From: Cryptomeria japonica
Lineage: Eukaryota > Streptophyta > Pinopsida > Cupressales > Cupressaceae
Reading direction: 5' to 3'
Length of the DNA: 62,000 bases
Assembly (NCBI RefSeq): GCF_030272615.1
Contig: NC_081411.1
Span: forward strand, 830,014,160-830,076,159
In this document: one piece after another, positions 59,545-62,000 of the stretch
Position numbering within the stretch: the stretch's first letter is position 1
Layout of the letters: the number at the start of each line of letters is the position of its first letter
Program-made: the position numbers and the translations under genes
The notes under the pieces: model-generated
Told to the model about the DNA's origin: nothing
Databases searched by the model: none
The model's input: the letters and a program-made list of their open reading frames with translations, nothing else

Positions 59545-59556
59545 GCTCTGATACCA
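59545..59556 (-). other. H primer binding site (initiator-Met tRNA)
   Basis: GCTCTGATACCA on the plus strand is the perfect complement of TGGTATCAGAGC, 2 nt from the 5' LTR. The leader word (complement TCCTCAAGCTGTTAAAC) is at 59511-59527. Confidence 0.95.
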
Positions 59557-59558
59557 AT

Positions 59559-60463
59559 TGTTGGGATCCAAGAACACTGGGAGGGGGGAGGGTGAATTAG
59601 TGTTCTACCAGTAAAGTAAGATTTTATCTTTTTATTATAAATTGGTAAACAAATAAGCATATAACAAGAAGCAAATAAAATATCCACATAAATGAACACC
59701 ATAAAACACATAATTTATATGTGGAAAACCTCAAAGAGGAAAAACCACGGTGGGATTTGTGACCCACAATATTAGTTCACTAGCCATATGAAAAGATATT
59801 ACATATAATAGGGACCTGCACATGCAGGAAGGCACACTGCCTAGAACATATTGCTCATCACTAAAGAGCCTCACTAACTACAAGCTTTATGCTAAAGTAA
59901 AATACTGAAGAATGAACTCAAGAATGTGTCTGCTATGCCAAATAGAATTCTGGTTCTAGCTCTACTCTATACCAGTTCATAAACCCTGAACACTACTACT
60001 TGTATCTCTTCTCCTCCCCGAATGATTTTCAAGCTATCTACATATCATTACATGATATAACATTCACATACAAAATGATCTTCATACTTATAATTCACAT
60101 TGTACAGTTCTCCTATATTCTCCTATGTTGCATTCTATCTCATATTCATTATCTTACAAAATGACCTAGCAGATTGAACTATGTACCCATTACAAACAAT
60201 ATGTCTTATGTTGGCTTATAATACATTTACAAAAGATATTCAATTTCAGCCTCGACAATAATTACAAAATGATTTACTAAATAAATCTTCCTTGATGTCA
60301 ACTTCCTAAAGTGTTGATGCTGGTGTCAGTGTCGGTGTAGCCCTGAATGCTCCAATGTCGGTATCTATCGGTATCTACCTCCTAGTGTCGGCACATGACT
60401 TCCATCTAGTCTTGTTTCCATCAATGACAACAAAATGAATCCAATGAATGTCAATTTCCAATA
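59559..60463 (-). repeat. H 5' LTR
   Basis: 905 bp, TGTTGGGATCC to TTTCCAATA (last bases changed from CCAACA). The dyad CCTGCACATGCAGG is intact at 59816-59829. The target copy GACTA follows. Confidence 0.95.
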
Positions 60464-60468
60464 GACTA

Positions 60469-60982
60469 TGGTTTATGGTGTCCCTATAAAGGTGATTTTA
60501 CTTTGGATGTCTTTACTAATGTTGATTGGGCAGGTAATGTGGATGATCAAAAAATCACAACCTATGGATATTTTCTACTTGGAGGAAGATTAGTGGCATG
60601 GACAAGAAAGAAACAAACTTGTGTTTCTCAATCTACATCTAAATCTCAGTATGTATCTGCATCCATGAATTGCATGCAAGCAACATGGATGAGACATGTG
60701 CTAGAAGGATTCAAAATAGATATGTCGGAACTAGTGACTATCTATTATGATAATACAAGTGCAATCAATATTTCTAAAAATCCTTTGTTACTTGCTAGAA
60801 CCAAGAATATTGAATTGAAGTATCACTTCCTAAGGGAAAGAGTTCAAGATAAGGAGGTGAAGATGGAATATGTGAAGAGTAAAGATCAATTGGCTGATAT
60901 CTTTACTAAGCCCTTACCCAAGGCTACTTTTGAGTTTCTTAGAGGTAAAATAGGGGTTATACCCCTACATAGGAAGAACTAG
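60469..60982 (+). pseudogene. B RNase H
   Basis: It continues B's pol after H. LWCPYKGDFTLDVFTNVDWAGNVDDQ carries the first catalytic Asp (usually TDADWAG; here TNVDWAG). WTRKKQTCVSQSTSKSQY, VTIYYDNTSAINIS, ARTKNIELKYHFLRERV and VKSKDQLADIFTKPLPKATF follow. The frame is open for 159 codons to the TAG at 60980. It is the least damaged piece of B. Confidence 0.9.
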
Positions 60983-61367
60983 AATGATGGAGATCCATCA
61001 ATCCTATGGATTTCATGTTTATTAATTTTCACTAGAGATTGATGAAGGTCTAGGCTACTCCTTTGGGGGAGAAAGTTTGATGTTTATAGTTTTTCTTATT
61101 TATGTAGTAGAGACGATGAAAGAAGCAGCAACAAAATTGAAGACAAGCAATGCATTTAAATCTTTGACATTGTTGTCAAAGAGGGAGAAGAAATTTATAG
61201 AAATCAGAGATGGAAGGAATATGAAAAGTTGAAGATCAGATTGAATGAAGCATTGGTTTAGGGGGAGATGACAAAAGGAGAACTAGAAAAGATGTGATAT
61301 CGACAAACAAGTTGATGATGATGATGGTAATCTGATTAGTGTTGCCATCAATGCCAAAGGGGGAGAT
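60983..61367 (+). other. B pre-3'-LTR region and polypurine tracts
   Basis: This region is noncoding. The upstream motif TTGTCAAAGAGGGAGAAG lies at about 61173 and the true tract AAAGGGGGAGAT at 61356-61367. Confidence 0.8.
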
Positions 61368-62000
61368 TGTTGGCATTTGGCATAAATGATGTAGATCAGG
61401 TCATGTAGTTGAAGTTGGATGATTACACCAGTAAATGGTAGAAGTCCATTTGTGATGAAGAGATTGAGATTCTCTGAATGGATGACATGATCAGTTATTT
61501 GTGTTGTTATTGCTGGCAACTGATGTTCCTGGTGTTCCTGATGTTTTGTTTTATCATCTAAGTGATTTGGTATACTAAAAGATATGGTTTACCACCAGTG
61601 AGCTAAAGTCTATGAATTAGGACTTTAACTGATAAAGCTTAATTATTTTGATTAGATTAGTTGATTGGCGATGATTGGAGATTTGCGGTTTCGATCATGG
61701 ACTTGTATCATGAAAATATGTATGTGACTGGAAATGGAACTTGTGATGATTATCGAAAGGTGTGTTTCAATTTCTGATGAAGTTTTGCTAATGTTTTAGT
61801 AGGGTTTAGGACCAGTGAAGAAATCATCAAACCGGTAATGATTTCTGTTATGACAGTGATCAATTGTGAGTCTACTTAAAATTGGTAACATGACACAACC
61901 CACATGAAAGATTTAATAGTTGTTTTAGTGCAATTCAAGGAAGATTTCCTTGGGAATTAGCGAAATGCTTTGGAGAGTGTTTTGAGGATACAGATCAGAT
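61368..62000 (+). repeat. B 3' LTR (cut by window end)
   Basis: It starts TGTTGGCATTTGGC directly after the polypurine tract and aligns with 505 onward (from 61404). About 1 kb more should lie beyond the window. Confidence 0.9.

Overview
This window is plant nuclear DNA made almost entirely of nested LTR retrotransposons. I found no host gene, rRNA, tRNA or CRISPR array. Plant origin is shown by Ty1/copia elements primed by initiator-Met tRNA (TGGTATCAGAGC), LTRs ending in CACCCCCCCTCTC...TAACA, and a Tat-like Ty3/gypsy family carrying a plant mobile domain (PMD). The old, dense nesting suggests a very large genome; a gymnosperm is my guess, not something the sequence proves.

Layout (outermost first). 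Bases 1-504 are the 3' end of a foreign copia LTR. Copia element B starts at 505 and runs past the window end; its 3' LTR starts at 61368. Copia A (2440-8962, TSD AAAAC) sits in B gag. Copia C (11311-52618, TSD GATGA) sits at the start of B's reverse transcriptase. Gypsy D (12441-20522) sits in C's 5' LTR. Element F (20964-47039, minus strand, TSD ATTAA) sits in C gag. Gypsy E (21414-39490, minus, TSD AATAC/GATAC) sits in F's 3' LTR. Copia G (28713-35292, TSD TTGAT) sits in E gag. A solo LTR, I (44873-46071, TSD AACTA/AACTG), sits in F ORF1. Element H (53607-60463, minus, TSD GACTA) sits in B between reverse transcriptase and RNase H. The deepest chain is B > C > F > E > G.

A, B, C and G keep recognisable gag-protease-integrase-RT-RNase H order, but all are broken by stops, frameshifts and deletions. 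D and E are gypsy derivatives that keep gag (E also protease and an integrase tail) and lack RT. Both carry a PMD relic in antisense between the protein-coding part and the 3' LTR.

The most unusual content is the F/H family. It has copia LTRs, initiator-Met PBS, copia-like leader and polypurine tract, but instead of gag-pol it holds two other genes. ORF1 is a coiled-coil protein with four tandem CCHC knuckles. ORF2 is a long charged protein (about 1,000 codons) that I do not recognise. F and H are clearly diverged from each other yet stay co-linear through both ORFs, which suggests past selection on the proteins. They were probably moved in trans by autonomous copia relatives.

Several short cis motifs recur in otherwise different LTR families: a CCTGCATGTGCAGG dyad, a CTTGAGGA leader motif downstream of the PBS, and a doubled polypurine tract.
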